A DNA stretch of 59,832 nt, taken from positions 1-59,832 of the forward strand of contig JADILV010000049.1 of NCBI GenBank assembly GCA_017695115.1, written 5' to 3'. Under the pieces are notes generated by a model, which was given only the letters and a program-made list of their open reading frames with translations, was not told the DNA's origin and did not search any database. This DNA is from Candidatus Cryptobacteroides avicola. Lineage in GTDB: Bacteria; Bacteroidota; Bacteroidia; Bacteroidales; UBA932. The translations under genes and the position numbers were made by a program. Shown in pieces: positions 23,094 to 30,960 of the stretch (positions are counted from its first letter, which is position 1; every line of letters begins with the position of its first letter).

Positions 23094-24382
23094 CCGGTAT
23101 TATGTCCATAAAGAAAAATTCATTCATTGCAGGTGTCATGATAGGGGCATCTGCAATGCTCGTTTACTGCTGTACAGGCAGGGACAACACGCTTACGAAC
23201 AAAGAAAAAGAGGAAGGCTGGGAACTCCTGTTCAACGGTGAGAACCTGGACGGCTGGCGTGATTATAACGGGACTGAACTTACTGTCCCGTGGCATGTCG
23301 TGGACGGCTGCATCCAGGCCAAAGGTTCCGGAAGCGACGCGAGCGGCTATATAGTCACAGACAAGGAGTACGAGAATTTCATCCTTTCCTGGGACTGGAA
23401 ACTTTCCAAAGGCGGCAACAGCGGCATGCTCTATCATGTAGTGGAGAGACCGGAATTCGATGTCCCATACGTGACAGGCCCGGAATACCAGCTGATCGAC
23501 GAGCCGAATTTCCCTGAAAAACTGGAAGAATGGCAGAAACTCGGAGTGGACTACGCAATGTACCTTCCGGACAAGTCGAAAATGAAGGTAAATCCTTGCG
23601 GAGAGTGGAACAATTCCATGATTGTCTTCGACAACGGCCATGTCGAGCATTGGCTCAACGGGGAGAAGATCCTGGAGTTCGAGGCATGGACCGATGACTG
23701 GTTCGCCAGGAAAAACAGCGGCAAATGGGCGCATGCCCCTGAATACGGTCTTGCCCATAAAGGGGTGATCTGCCTGCAGGATCATGGCTATCCCGCTTCT
23801 TTCAAGAACATCAAGATAAAGGAACTTCCGCGCAAGGCCGGGAAGGCTGTCGAGCTTTTCAATGGGAAGGACCTTGCCGGCTGGGAGGCCTACGGCACCG
23901 AAAAATGGTATGTCGAGAACGGTCTGCTTGTGTGCGAAAGCGGTCCGGACAAGGGATACGGCTATCTTGCTACACGGGAGTACTATGATGATTATGACCT
24001 TACGGTGGAATTCAGGCAGGAGGCCAACGGCAACAGCGGAGTGTTCATCCGCTCCTGGGTGGAGCCGGTGGCAAGGGTGCACGGCTGGCAGGTGGAGGTG
24101 GCTCCGGTCAACTGCGATACAGGCGGTATCTATGAGTCCTATGGCAGGGGATGGCTTGTCCAGATTCCTGACGAAAAAGAGAACATACTGAAATTCGGCG
24201 ACTGGAATACCCTCCGTATAAAAGTGCAGGGAGACAATGTCCGGACGTGGCTCAACGGTCAGGAGATGGTAAACATCAATGATTCTGAAATCGGTAAAGG
24301 CAAGGGCCGGATCGCTCTCCAGATACATGACGGCGGCGGCATCAAGGTCTACTGGCGGAATCTCCGTCTTACGACATTGTAG
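23090..24382 (+). CDS. Exported protein with two DUF1080 (3-keto-disaccharide hydrolase-like) domains
   Basis: 430 aa with an N-terminal hydrophobic segment ending LVYCC; the cysteine suggests a lipoprotein, but Tyr at -1 is atypical of a lipobox. Two concanavalin-like DUF1080 domains follow, about 45-245 (WELLFNGENLDGW, later GGNSGMLYHV) and about 255-430 (VELFNGKDLAGW, later NGNSGVFIR), clearly duplicated. DUF1080 proteins are linked to hydrolysis of 3-keto-glycosides and to glycan binding. The start overlaps the upstream mutase stop by 4 bases; an ATG at 23102 is an alternative. Substrate not deducible. Confidence 0.85.
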   Translation: MTGIMSIKKNSFIAGVMIGASAMLVYCCTGRDNTLTNKEKEEGWELLFNGENLDGWRDYNGTELTVPWHVVDGCIQAKGSGSDASGYIVTDKEYENFILSWDWKLSKGGNSGMLYHVVERPEFDVPYVTGPEYQLIDEPNFPEKLEEWQKLGVDYAMYLPDKSKMKVNPCGEWNNSMIVFDNGHVEHWLNGEKILEFEAWTDDWFARKNSGKWAHAPEYGLAHKGVICLQDHGYPASFKNIKIKELPRKAGKAVELFNGKDLAGWEAYGTEKWYVENGLLVCESGPDKGYGYLATREYYDDYDLTVEFRQEANGNSGVFIRSWVEPVARVHGWQVEVAPVNCDTGGIYESYGRGWLVQIPDEKENILKFGDWNTLRIKVQGDNVRTWLNGQEMVNINDSEIGKGKGRIALQIHDGGGIKVYWRNLRLTTL

Positions 24383-24429
24383 GACAATATTATCAACAGC
24401 TAAACTAACTTTAATAAAACCACTTGATT

Positions 24430-24891
24430 ATGGAAAGGACACTGGTGATACTGAAACCGGGGACCCTCCAGAGGGGACTTGTCGGTGAAGTCATTTCACG
24501 TTTCGAGAAAAGGGGGCTCAAACTGGTTGCCCTCAAAATGAAACAGCTTGACCAGGCGATACTTGATGTACATTATGCCCATCTTAAGGACAAACCGTTT
24601 TTTCCGTGGCTCTGCAGCGGCATGATGGCTGCTCCTGTAATCCTCTGCTGCTGGGAAGGTTTCGAGGCGGTGAAGGTTGTCCGTGAAATGGCGGGAGCCA
24701 CCAATGCCCGCAAGGCAGTCCCTGGTACTATCCGCGGCGACTATGCCCTCAGTGCGCAGGAAAACATCGTGCATACGTCTGATTCTGTGGAGAATGCCAG
24801 GATTGAACTTGACAGGTTCTTTTCTCCGGAGGATTACTGCGAGTATCCGTCTCCGTTGAATCAGTATCTTTATGCTCCCGACGAGAAGTAA
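24430..24891 (+). CDS. ndk: Nucleoside diphosphate kinase
   Basis: Transfers gamma-phosphate between nucleoside triphosphates and diphosphates through a phosphohistidine in the cytosol. The family signature NIVHTSDS carries the catalytic His115. TLVILKPG at the N-terminus and PGTIRGDYA at 98-106 are typical. 153 aa from the ATG at 24430; an in-frame TTG two codons earlier is less likely. The stop codon abuts the left arm of a 108-bp palindromic element that also ends in a T run and may act as terminator. Confidence 0.95.
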   Translation: MERTLVILKPGTLQRGLVGEVISRFEKRGLKLVALKMKQLDQAILDVHYAHLKDKPFFPWLCSGMMAAPVILCCWEGFEAVKVVREMAGATNARKAVPGTIRGDYALSAQENIVHTSDSVENARIELDRFFSPEDYCEYPSPLNQYLYAPDEK

Positions 24892-24897
24892 AAAAAA

Positions 24898-25005
24898 CAA
24901 ATAGGACGGTTATTTCGGCGTTAAGCTTGACCTTCGGTCCTCACATACTTCAAGTATGCTCCGGTCCTCGGTCTGCGCTTGCCTTGAAATACCTAGTCCT
25001 ATTTG
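24898..25005. repeat. Symmetrical 108-bp palindromic element, copy A
   Basis: Outer arms CAAATAGGAC (24898-24907) and GTCCTATTTG (24996-25005) extend into A and T runs to 16 bp. The exact middle is a 15-bp palindrome, CATACTT-C-AAGTATG (24944-24958), flanked by CCTCA and CTCCGG. Copy B at 37917-38026 has the same plan with different but still pairing arms. The right side ends in TTTTTT, so it may terminate ndk transcription. It fills nearly all of the gap between ndk and the ATPase hairpin. Confidence 0.8.
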
Positions 25006-25025
25006 TTTTTTCGCATAATCGCTAT

Positions 25026-25076
25026 CTGGATTTTATGCAATTTCGGAATTGAACTCCGAAATTACATAAAATCCAG
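25026..25076. repeat. Hairpin at the 3' end of the DUF4143 ATPase gene
   Basis: Arms of 22 bp with one mismatch (starting CTGGATTTTATG, ending CATAAAATCCAG) around the 7-nt loop ATTGAAC. The right arm holds the last codons and the stop of the ATPase gene. Bases 25045-25072 recur exactly at 26234-26261. Confidence 0.85.
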
Positions 25077-26219
25077 GTGTCTGTAATTTCTTATTTCGAT
25101 ATCGCCTGCAGTATTTTCGAAATCTCCATTATATATTATACCTTTTTTTACGACCGGGGTCATAAGCCATCCTGGCAGTTTCTTTAATGTATTTCCGAAT
25201 TCCGTAACGTATGTCATTGAAGACTTTATTTCAAATGCCTTTAACTTGCCTTCTTCCTTGATGAGAAGATCGACTTCATTGCCATTGCTGTCCCTGTAGA
25301 AATACACTCCGCCATCCATTCCCTTGTTCATCCTGTGCTTGACGGCTTCCATGACGACATAGTTTTCGAAAATATTCCCTCTCATCTTGTCTTTTGACAA
25401 TTGCGCAGGACTTTCAATATCAAGCATGTAGCATGCCAGTCCGGGGTCTGTAAAATATAGCTTGGGCCGTTTTACAAGGCGTTTTGAAATATTTTCATAG
25501 TAAGGTGGCAGCAGATAGATGATATAGGAAGCTGTCAGGACAGATAGCCATGATGTTATGGTCTTGCTGTCGACTCCCACTTCTGAGGACAATTCGTTTG
25601 CGTTGAATACCGAACCTATTCTTGCAGCGCACAGTTTCAGGAAACGGAGGAACTGCATGGTGTCTCTGATATTCATCAGGTCGCGGATATCCTTTTCTAT
25701 ATATGTCTTTACATATGACGGATAGAGCAGCCTGGCGATGTTTTTACCTGAATAAACAGCGGGGAACAGGCCGTCATACAGAAAAGTGTCGAGGTCTTTT
25801 TCTGAAGCGTATGCTGATATCTCCCGGTATGACATCGGCAACAGTTCATAAACGCCTGCCCTTCCGGCAAGGGATTCTGATACCGACTTCATGAGCTCGA
25901 AGTTCGAACTGCCTGACAGGAAAAATTTTCTGTCAGGGTGATTATCCACAATACCTTGGATATATTCAAGCAGCACAGGCACTTTCTGCACCTCGTCTAT
26001 AAAAAGCGCTTTGTCCGTCTGATTCAGGAAAGCAATAGGGTCGCTTTCTGCAAAATTCCTGACATTCACGTCCTTTAGAGAAAACTTGACGGCTTCAGGA
26101 AAAAGATGACTGAGAAGAGTGCTTTTCCCGGATTGCCGGGGGCCGGTTACGGCAATTACGGGAAAATATTTAGCGGCTTCTGATATTGTCTGCTCGATCG
26201 TTCTGGTTATATAGTTCAT
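25062..26219 (-). CDS. AAA+ ATPase with DUF4143 domain
   Basis: 385-residue ATP-binding protein of the AAA_14/DUF4143 class. Walker A is GPRQSGKS near residue 27, Walker B is ALFIDEVQKVP, and the sensor-like FLSGSSNFELM follows. The C-terminal part is the DUF4143 region with a PD-(D/E)xK-like pattern (NEVDLLIKEEGKLKAFEIKS). Family function is poorly known; such ATPases are expanded in Bacteroidota. ATG at 26219; an upstream ATG at 26276 would read through the leader hairpin. It is the last gene of the ftsE-to-rluA run but looks acquired: it is visibly more AT-rich than its neighbours and bracketed by two related hairpins. Confidence 0.88.
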   Translation of the reverse strand: MNYITRTIEQTISEAAKYFPVIAVTGPRQSGKSTLLSHLFPEAVKFSLKDVNVRNFAESDPIAFLNQTDKALFIDEVQKVPVLLEYIQGIVDNHPDRKFFLSGSSNFELMKSVSESLAGRAGVYELLPMSYREISAYASEKDLDTFLYDGLFPAVYSGKNIARLLYPSYVKTYIEKDIRDLMNIRDTMQFLRFLKLCAARIGSVFNANELSSEVGVDSKTITSWLSVLTASYIIYLLPPYYENISKRLVKRPKLYFTDPGLACYMLDIESPAQLSKDKMRGNIFENYVVMEAVKHRMNKGMDGGVYFYRDSNGNEVDLLIKEEGKLKAFEIKSSMTYVTEFGNTLKKLPGWLMTPVVKKGIIYNGDFENTAGDIEIRNYRHLDFM

Positions 26220-26220
26220 T

Positions 26221-26265
26221 TTTATGCAAAATTGGAATTGAACTCCGAAATTACATAAAATTCCT
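26221..26265. repeat. Hairpin between the rluA-type gene and the DUF4143 ATPase
   Basis: A second copy of the hairpin at 25026-25076, with 28 identical bases (26234-26261). Its left arm has diverged, so 13 of 17 positions still pair. It begins next to the ATPase start codon and its right arm holds the stop codon of the upstream pseudouridine synthase gene. Confidence 0.8.
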
Positions 26266-27984
26266 ATACCTTTCAAGAAATTCTTGGAATTCCGGATTGG
26301 ATGCCAATTCCACCGGGAGGCCCGTTACGGGATGCCTGAATTTTATGCGGGAGGCGTGCAGACAGAGCCTGCAGGCGGAATCGGCGCTACCGTAAAGTCT
26401 GTCTCCTTTGATAGGGGAGTCGAGTCCCAGCGGGTGTGCCGCGTGGACTCTCAGCTGGTGGGTGCGTCCTGTCAGAGGGCGGAACAGTACTTTCGCCCAT
26501 CCTTCACCGGTTCCTGTGATATTGTATTCGGTTACGGCCTTTTTCCCGTGTTTGAAATCCACTTTCTGACGGGGCCGGTCGTGGTAGTCCGGGGCAAGAG
26601 GCAGGGATATTGTTCCGTATCCGGCTGCTGCGGACTTCCAGGTTTCCGACAGACCGACAGCGGCATCAGGAGTGCCATTGCCGGCAGTGTCCAGAAGCGC
26701 GGTGTATTCTTTCCTGACTTCACCCGTTTCGAATTGCCGCTGCAGGTTTTTCTGTGCATCGGGATTTTTCGCAAAGACGATCACTCCGGAAGTATCCATG
26801 TCCAATCTGTGGACACCGAACAGACTGATTCCGAGCTTTTCCGACAGCAGCTCCGGCAGGGATTTTTCTCCTGTCTTCCCGGGGGCGGACAGCATTCCCG
26901 AAGGCTTGTCTACCGCTATGATGTCGCTGTCTTCATATATGATTGCCGGGACGGCATCGCTGCGGTTCACAGTTCCTGAAAACGGTTCCGGATACTCCGT
27001 TTCCACATCCAGCCCCTGCAGCATGAACCCGAGAAGCGGTCCGCATTTGCCCTTGCATGAGGGGTAGAACCTTCCGTGCTGCCTGACTTCGTTCCCGAGG
27101 CTTTTCCCGTACCAGAATTCGCCCATGGCCACAGGTTCCAGTCTGTGAGTATAAGCGTAATGCAGCAGCTTGGGGGCGGCGCATTCTCCTGTCCCGCCCG
27201 GCGGTACAAGTCCTTCACCGGAAAAGATATCCCATACGCTTTTCTTTTCACCCAGCGCATTCTCTACCACCATGTTCCTGGATATCCATTCCTGCAGTTC
27301 CTCAGACTTTTCCTGCCTCATCCGTTTCAGTGCGGCGATCCTGTCGGAAAACTTCCTGCATATTGATGCCGCATCCTCCATGGCGGCCTTACACTCTGCG
27401 GAAATCCGTTTCAGCTGGGCCTTTTCAAACTGGCTCTCCTTTATCAGGGACGCAAGCGTCGTCTTGTCCGCTCCTGAGAGGCGCAGTGCATCCCGCCTGG
27501 CCTTCGATTCCGCCATCCTCTCTTTCCACTGCCTTATCTTCTCTTCACATCCTGCCTTTACAGCCTCTGCATTCCGGATAGCCGACCCGAATTCCGGATT
27601 CTCTTCTGCTTCTTTTATCGAAGTGCCGATGCCGTTTATCCTGGCTTCTTCCTGCCTGAAATACCCTGACGGATCAGTCAGGTCCAGTACCGGAGGCACG
27701 AAATACGGCAGCATGCTACGCCCTCCGGCAAGCCCGGAGAACCCTGCCAGGAACCCGATCCCTCCAGCTGAATCCCTGACGACCAGCACGCCCAGCATCT
27801 TCCCTTCTGAAAAGGCCTGCATGAGCCCTTCCGAGACCGAGATATATCCGAGTACCGTTTTCGCTGCTTCAGCGGTGACGGGAGCGGGAGTGTATCTGAA
27901 CGGATCATTGAACCTTTCCGGTATCGGCAGACTGCTCTCCAGGGTATCAAACCTGTGTATCAGAGGGTCATCAGTCCTCGTCAT
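26251..27984 (-). CDS. RluA-family pseudouridine synthase with long N-terminal extension
   Basis: Predicted to isomerise uridine to pseudouridine in rRNA or tRNA. The catalytic part (about 345-577) has the signature GVHRLDMDTSGVIVFAK with the catalytic Asp, and the C-terminal RPLTGRTHQLRVHAAHPLG. The first 340 residues are an extension containing a charged coiled-coil (about 130-230) and a Cys-containing SCKGKCGPLLGFMLQG segment; Bacteroidales commonly carry this long form. Which position is modified cannot be told. Its start overlaps the antiporter stop by 14 bases; its last residues (NFM) and stop are encoded by the hairpin right arm. Confidence 0.9.
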   Translation of the reverse strand: MTRTDDPLIHRFDTLESSLPIPERFNDPFRYTPAPVTAEAAKTVLGYISVSEGLMQAFSEGKMLGVLVVRDSAGGIGFLAGFSGLAGGRSMLPYFVPPVLDLTDPSGYFRQEEARINGIGTSIKEAEENPEFGSAIRNAEAVKAGCEEKIRQWKERMAESKARRDALRLSGADKTTLASLIKESQFEKAQLKRISAECKAAMEDAASICRKFSDRIAALKRMRQEKSEELQEWISRNMVVENALGEKKSVWDIFSGEGLVPPGGTGECAAPKLLHYAYTHRLEPVAMGEFWYGKSLGNEVRQHGRFYPSCKGKCGPLLGFMLQGLDVETEYPEPFSGTVNRSDAVPAIIYEDSDIIAVDKPSGMLSAPGKTGEKSLPELLSEKLGISLFGVHRLDMDTSGVIVFAKNPDAQKNLQRQFETGEVRKEYTALLDTAGNGTPDAAVGLSETWKSAAAGYGTISLPLAPDYHDRPRQKVDFKHGKKAVTEYNITGTGEGWAKVLFRPLTGRTHQLRVHAAHPLGLDSPIKGDRLYGSADSACRLCLHASRIKFRHPVTGLPVELASNPEFQEFLERYRNFM

Positions 27985-29449
27985 CGTTCTCGGATATTAT
28001 CAGAAGCCTGTCTCCTTCGTGAAGTTCCACGCTTCCGTTAGGGACGATGAACTTTTCACCTCTTTTTATCATCATCACCAGCATGCCTTCCGGCAGTTTC
28101 ACCTCCTTGAGTGTGTTGCCGAGCTGCAGAGCCTCTTCCGTAAGTGTCACTTCCACCAGCTTTCCTGCCTCTTCAGGGACTTCGACTCCGAATTTGTTGT
28201 CGTCATCAGGAACAGGGAGGCTCAGGTTGAGCTTCTTTGCGGCGGAGGTGATGGTGCTGCCCTGTATTATCAGGGACATCAGTGTGATGAAAAACACGAT
28301 GTTGAATATGAGACCGGAACCTTCGACCTTGGCGATTACCGGATAGGTCGCGAAGATTATCGGAACTGCCCCGCGGAGCCCCACCCAGGAAATATATGTC
28401 TTTGACGGCAGCGAGACCTTCCTGAACGGGATAAGTGTCAGGAATACCGACAGCGGCCTGCCGACAAGGATCATGAACAGCCCGATCAGCAGTGCAATAG
28501 GGGCTACCTGCAGCATTTCGTGCGGATTGACAAGAAGTCCGAGCGCCACGAACATCACTATCTGCACCAGCCATGTCATGCCGTCCAGGAAAGAGAATAT
28601 CTCTTTTCTGAAAGTTATCTTGTGGTTTCCTATGATGACTCCTGCCAGATATACGGCCAGGTAGCCGTTGCCATAGAGCTTTGTCGTTACCGTGAAGGTG
28701 AAGAACACGATGCTGATAAGCAGGATGGCATAAAGCGGGGCGTTGGTCAGATGTACTTTGTTGAGCACCCATACGGCAAAGTAGCCCATGACCATGCCCG
28801 CGATTATTCCGACTCCGAACTGCAGCAGGAGCGTCTTGAGCGCATCGGCAGTGATTGTCCAGGCGTCAATGCTTTCTGCCCCGGCTCCGGACAGGGTGTT
28901 GGCTATCTGGATCAGGACGATTGTGAGTATATAAGCCATCGGGTCGTTACTTCCGCTCTCGAGCTCCAGAAGCGGCTGAAGGTTGTTCTTCAGTTTCATC
29001 CTGCTGTTTCTCAGGATGTTGAATACGGAAGCGGAGTCCGTGGAGGACATGGTTGCGGCCAGAAGGATGCATGTTACCAGGGGCAGGGAGATAGGGGCCA
29101 TGTCCCATTCGGAAAGCAGGAAGATGAAAAGACCAGTAAACACAGTCGTGAGCAGGACGCCTATCGTGGAGAGGGCCAGGCCTTCTCCGAGAACAGGTTT
29201 GATTTCCTTGAACTTGGTTTCCATGCCGCCGGTGAACAGGATGACGCACAGGGCGATCATGCCGATGAACTGTGCATGGTTCATATTGTTGAACTGCAGC
29301 CCCAGACCGTCGCTGCCGAACAGCATTCCCGCTATCAGGAACAGGAGCAGGGAAGGAAGTCCGAACCGGTATCCGGCCTTGCTTATGAGTATACTGCAGA
29401 ATATCAGTATTGAGCTGATGAGGAGGATGTTTTCAGATGTGAAATGCAT
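27971..29449 (-). CDS. CPA1-type cation/proton antiporter with C-terminal TrkA-C domain
   Basis: Inner-membrane antiporter predicted to exchange K+ or Na+ for H+. About 12 hydrophobic segments fill residues 5-400, with FTGGMETKF and the GSNDPMAYIL motif containing the Asp essential in CPA transporters, then RGAVPIIFA. Residues about 405-492 are a TrkA-C (RCK_C) regulatory domain (LKEVKLPEGMLVMMIKRG, then LHEGDRLLIIS), as in NhaP2/CvrA-like K+/H+ antiporters. 492 aa, ATG at 29449, 27 bases downstream of nth. Ion choice is inference from the family. Confidence 0.9.
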   Translation of the reverse strand: MHFTSENILLISSILIFCSILISKAGYRFGLPSLLLFLIAGMLFGSDGLGLQFNNMNHAQFIGMIALCVILFTGGMETKFKEIKPVLGEGLALSTIGVLLTTVFTGLFIFLLSEWDMAPISLPLVTCILLAATMSSTDSASVFNILRNSRMKLKNNLQPLLELESGSNDPMAYILTIVLIQIANTLSGAGAESIDAWTITADALKTLLLQFGVGIIAGMVMGYFAVWVLNKVHLTNAPLYAILLISIVFFTFTVTTKLYGNGYLAVYLAGVIIGNHKITFRKEIFSFLDGMTWLVQIVMFVALGLLVNPHEMLQVAPIALLIGLFMILVGRPLSVFLTLIPFRKVSLPSKTYISWVGLRGAVPIIFATYPVIAKVEGSGLIFNIVFFITLMSLIIQGSTITSAAKKLNLSLPVPDDDNKFGVEVPEEAGKLVEVTLTEEALQLGNTLKEVKLPEGMLVMMIKRGEKFIVPNGSVELHEGDRLLIISENDDED

Positions 29450-29476
29450 TGTCTTACCTGTTGAAAATCTTATTGT

Positions 29477-30133
29477 CTACTGTATCTTTACATTTGCGGC
29501 CTTGTATTCCGTACACCATTCTTTCAGGCCGCATTCATGGCATTTTGGTTTCCTTGCGGTACATACGTATCTCCCGTGCAGTATCAGCCAGTGGTGGGCG
29601 GTGGCTCTTGATTCGGCGGGTATGTTTTCCGTGAGGTCTTTTTCTACCGCCTCCACTGTCTTCCCGTCCGAAAGGCCGAGTCTGCGGGATACCCTGAATA
29701 CGTGTGTGTCCACCGCTATTACCGGCTTGTCATAGACTACGGACGCTATCACATTGGCCGTCTTGCGTCCTACTCCCGGCAGTTTTACCAGTTCGTCCGG
29801 GTCCTCCGGGACCTTGCTCCCGAAATCCATGACCAGCATCTGCGCCATGCCGATAAGGTGCTTTGCCTTGTTGTTCGGGAACGATATGGATTTTATCAGC
29901 CCGTAGACCTTCTCGAATGACGCCGCCGCCAGGTCTTCCGGTTCCGGGAACTCTCTGAAAATGGCAGGTGTATACATGTTCACCCTCTTGTCGGTGCATT
30001 GCGCCGACAGGATTACTGATATCAGCAGATGGAAAGGAGTGTCATAATGAAGCTCGGTAGTCGGGGCCGGGACATTGTCCTTGAACCATGCCAGAATGTT
30101 GGAATACAGGTCTGTCCTGTTTTTATTGTTCAT
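29477..30133 (-). CDS. nth: Endonuclease III
   Basis: DNA glycosylase/AP lyase that removes oxidised pyrimidines. Helix-hairpin-helix LPGVGRKTANVI with the catalytic Lys, VDTHVFRVSRRLGL with the catalytic Asp, and the iron-sulfur loop C-x6-C-x2-C-x5-C at the C-terminus are all present. The ATG at 30133 gives 218 aa, the family length; an upstream extension read in the same frame lies inside ftsE and is rejected. The 11-bp overlap with the end of ftsE suggests coupled translation. Confidence 0.96.
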   Translation of the reverse strand: MNNKNRTDLYSNILAWFKDNVPAPTTELHYDTPFHLLISVILSAQCTDKRVNMYTPAIFREFPEPEDLAAASFEKVYGLIKSISFPNNKAKHLIGMAQMLVMDFGSKVPEDPDELVKLPGVGRKTANVIASVVYDKPVIAVDTHVFRVSRRLGLSDGKTVEAVEKDLTENIPAESRATAHHWLILHGRYVCTARKPKCHECGLKEWCTEYKAANVKIQ

Positions 30134-30893
30134 TTTCCGGAGAGGTTTCTGTCTGTTTGTCCGATTCGTTTTCCTGATCTGCCGGCGTATCTTCGGTGTC
30201 ATTTCCGGAAAGGATCTGCTCTTTGCATGATTCGTCGGCGCAGACGAAGACACGCCCATGGTATTTCTCGACTATCGCCTTGTTGTGCGTAACCATCACT
30301 ATCGCCGTGCCGCGTTTTGTGTTTATACCGGTAAGCAGCTGCATTATGCCTTCCGCGGTATCAGGATCCAGGTTTCCGGTAGGTTCATCGGCTATTATTA
30401 CTTCAGGACTGTTCAGCAGGGAGCGGGCGATTGCTATCCTCTGCTGTTCTCCGCCTGAAAGCTGGTGAGGCATTTTGTGTGCCTTGCTGGACATCCCGAC
30501 GGCCAGCAGCACTTCCCTTATCCTCTCTTCTATCCTGCTCTGGCTCTTCCATCCCGTGGCTTTAAGGACGAAAGACAGGTTTTCCTCTACGCTCCTGTCC
30601 ATAAGAAGCTGGAAATCCTGGAAAACCACTCCCATTTTCCGGCGGAGATAAGGGATTTCCTTTTCCTTTATTCTCCTGAGGTCGTATCCGCAGACCGTTC
30701 CTTCTCCGCTGTAAAGGGGATTTTCCGCTGTTATTGTCCTTATTATGGAGGTCTTTCCGGAACCGACACGGCCGATTATATAGACGAAATCGCCTTTGCG
30801 GACATCCATGTCCAGCCCGTAGATGACCGTATTCTCCCCGTTGACTATTTCGGCATTCCTGAAAGAGATTATTGTATCTCTGCTGTCTTCCAT
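30123..30893 (-). CDS. ftsE: Cell-division ABC ATPase FtsE
   Basis: ATP-binding partner of FtsX, controlling septal peptidoglycan hydrolysis at the inner membrane. Walker [10 protein letters not shown] at 41-49, ABC signature [15 protein letters not shown], Walker [14 protein letters not shown]. 256 aa from the ATG at 30893; an ATG at 30905 adds four residues but lies almost on the predicted RNA start. The last 30 residues are an acidic tail rich in Glu, Asp and Gln, beyond the ABC fold. No ftsX is in the window. First gene of the minus-strand run ftsE, nth, antiporter, rluA-type. Confidence 0.9.
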   Translation of the reverse strand: MEDSRDTIISFRNAEIVNGENTVIYGLDMDVRKGDFVYIIGRVGSGKTSIIRTITAENPLYSGEGTVCGYDLRRIKEKEIPYLRRKMGVVFQDFQLLMDRSVEENLSFVLKATGWKSQSRIEERIREVLLAVGMSSKAHKMPHQLSGGEQQRIAIARSLLNSPEVIIADEPTGNLDPDTAEGIMQLLTGINTKRGTAIVMVTHNKAIVEKYHGRVFVCADESCKEQILSGNDTEDTPADQENESDKQTETSPENEQ

Positions 30894-30913
30894 CTGTAAA
30901 TGCATTTAACTTA

Positions 30914-30942
30914 CAAAGTTAATCATTAAATTGCTACATTTG
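30914..30942. promoter_or_regulatory. Divergent -7 boxes for ftsE and the TPR gene
   Basis: TAACTTTG on the minus strand (30914-30921, for ftsE) and TACATTTG on the plus strand (30935-30942, for the TPR gene) lie 13 bases apart in a 67-base gap. Neither has a clear -33 box. The two polymerases could not bind both at once. Confidence 0.5.
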
Positions 30943-30960
30943 CAGAAAAATTGCTGGAAG

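Noticed and set aside
23120..24328. 402-residue minus-strand frame opposite the DUF1080 gene
   Set aside because: High coding bias of the true gene leaves an open antisense frame; composition rich in His and Phe, no motif, and the opposite strand is clearly coding.
28520..29413. 297-residue plus-strand frame opposite the antiporter
   Set aside because: Composition is dominated by Gln, Glu and Asp from antisense of a hydrophobic protein; the antiporter is unmistakable.
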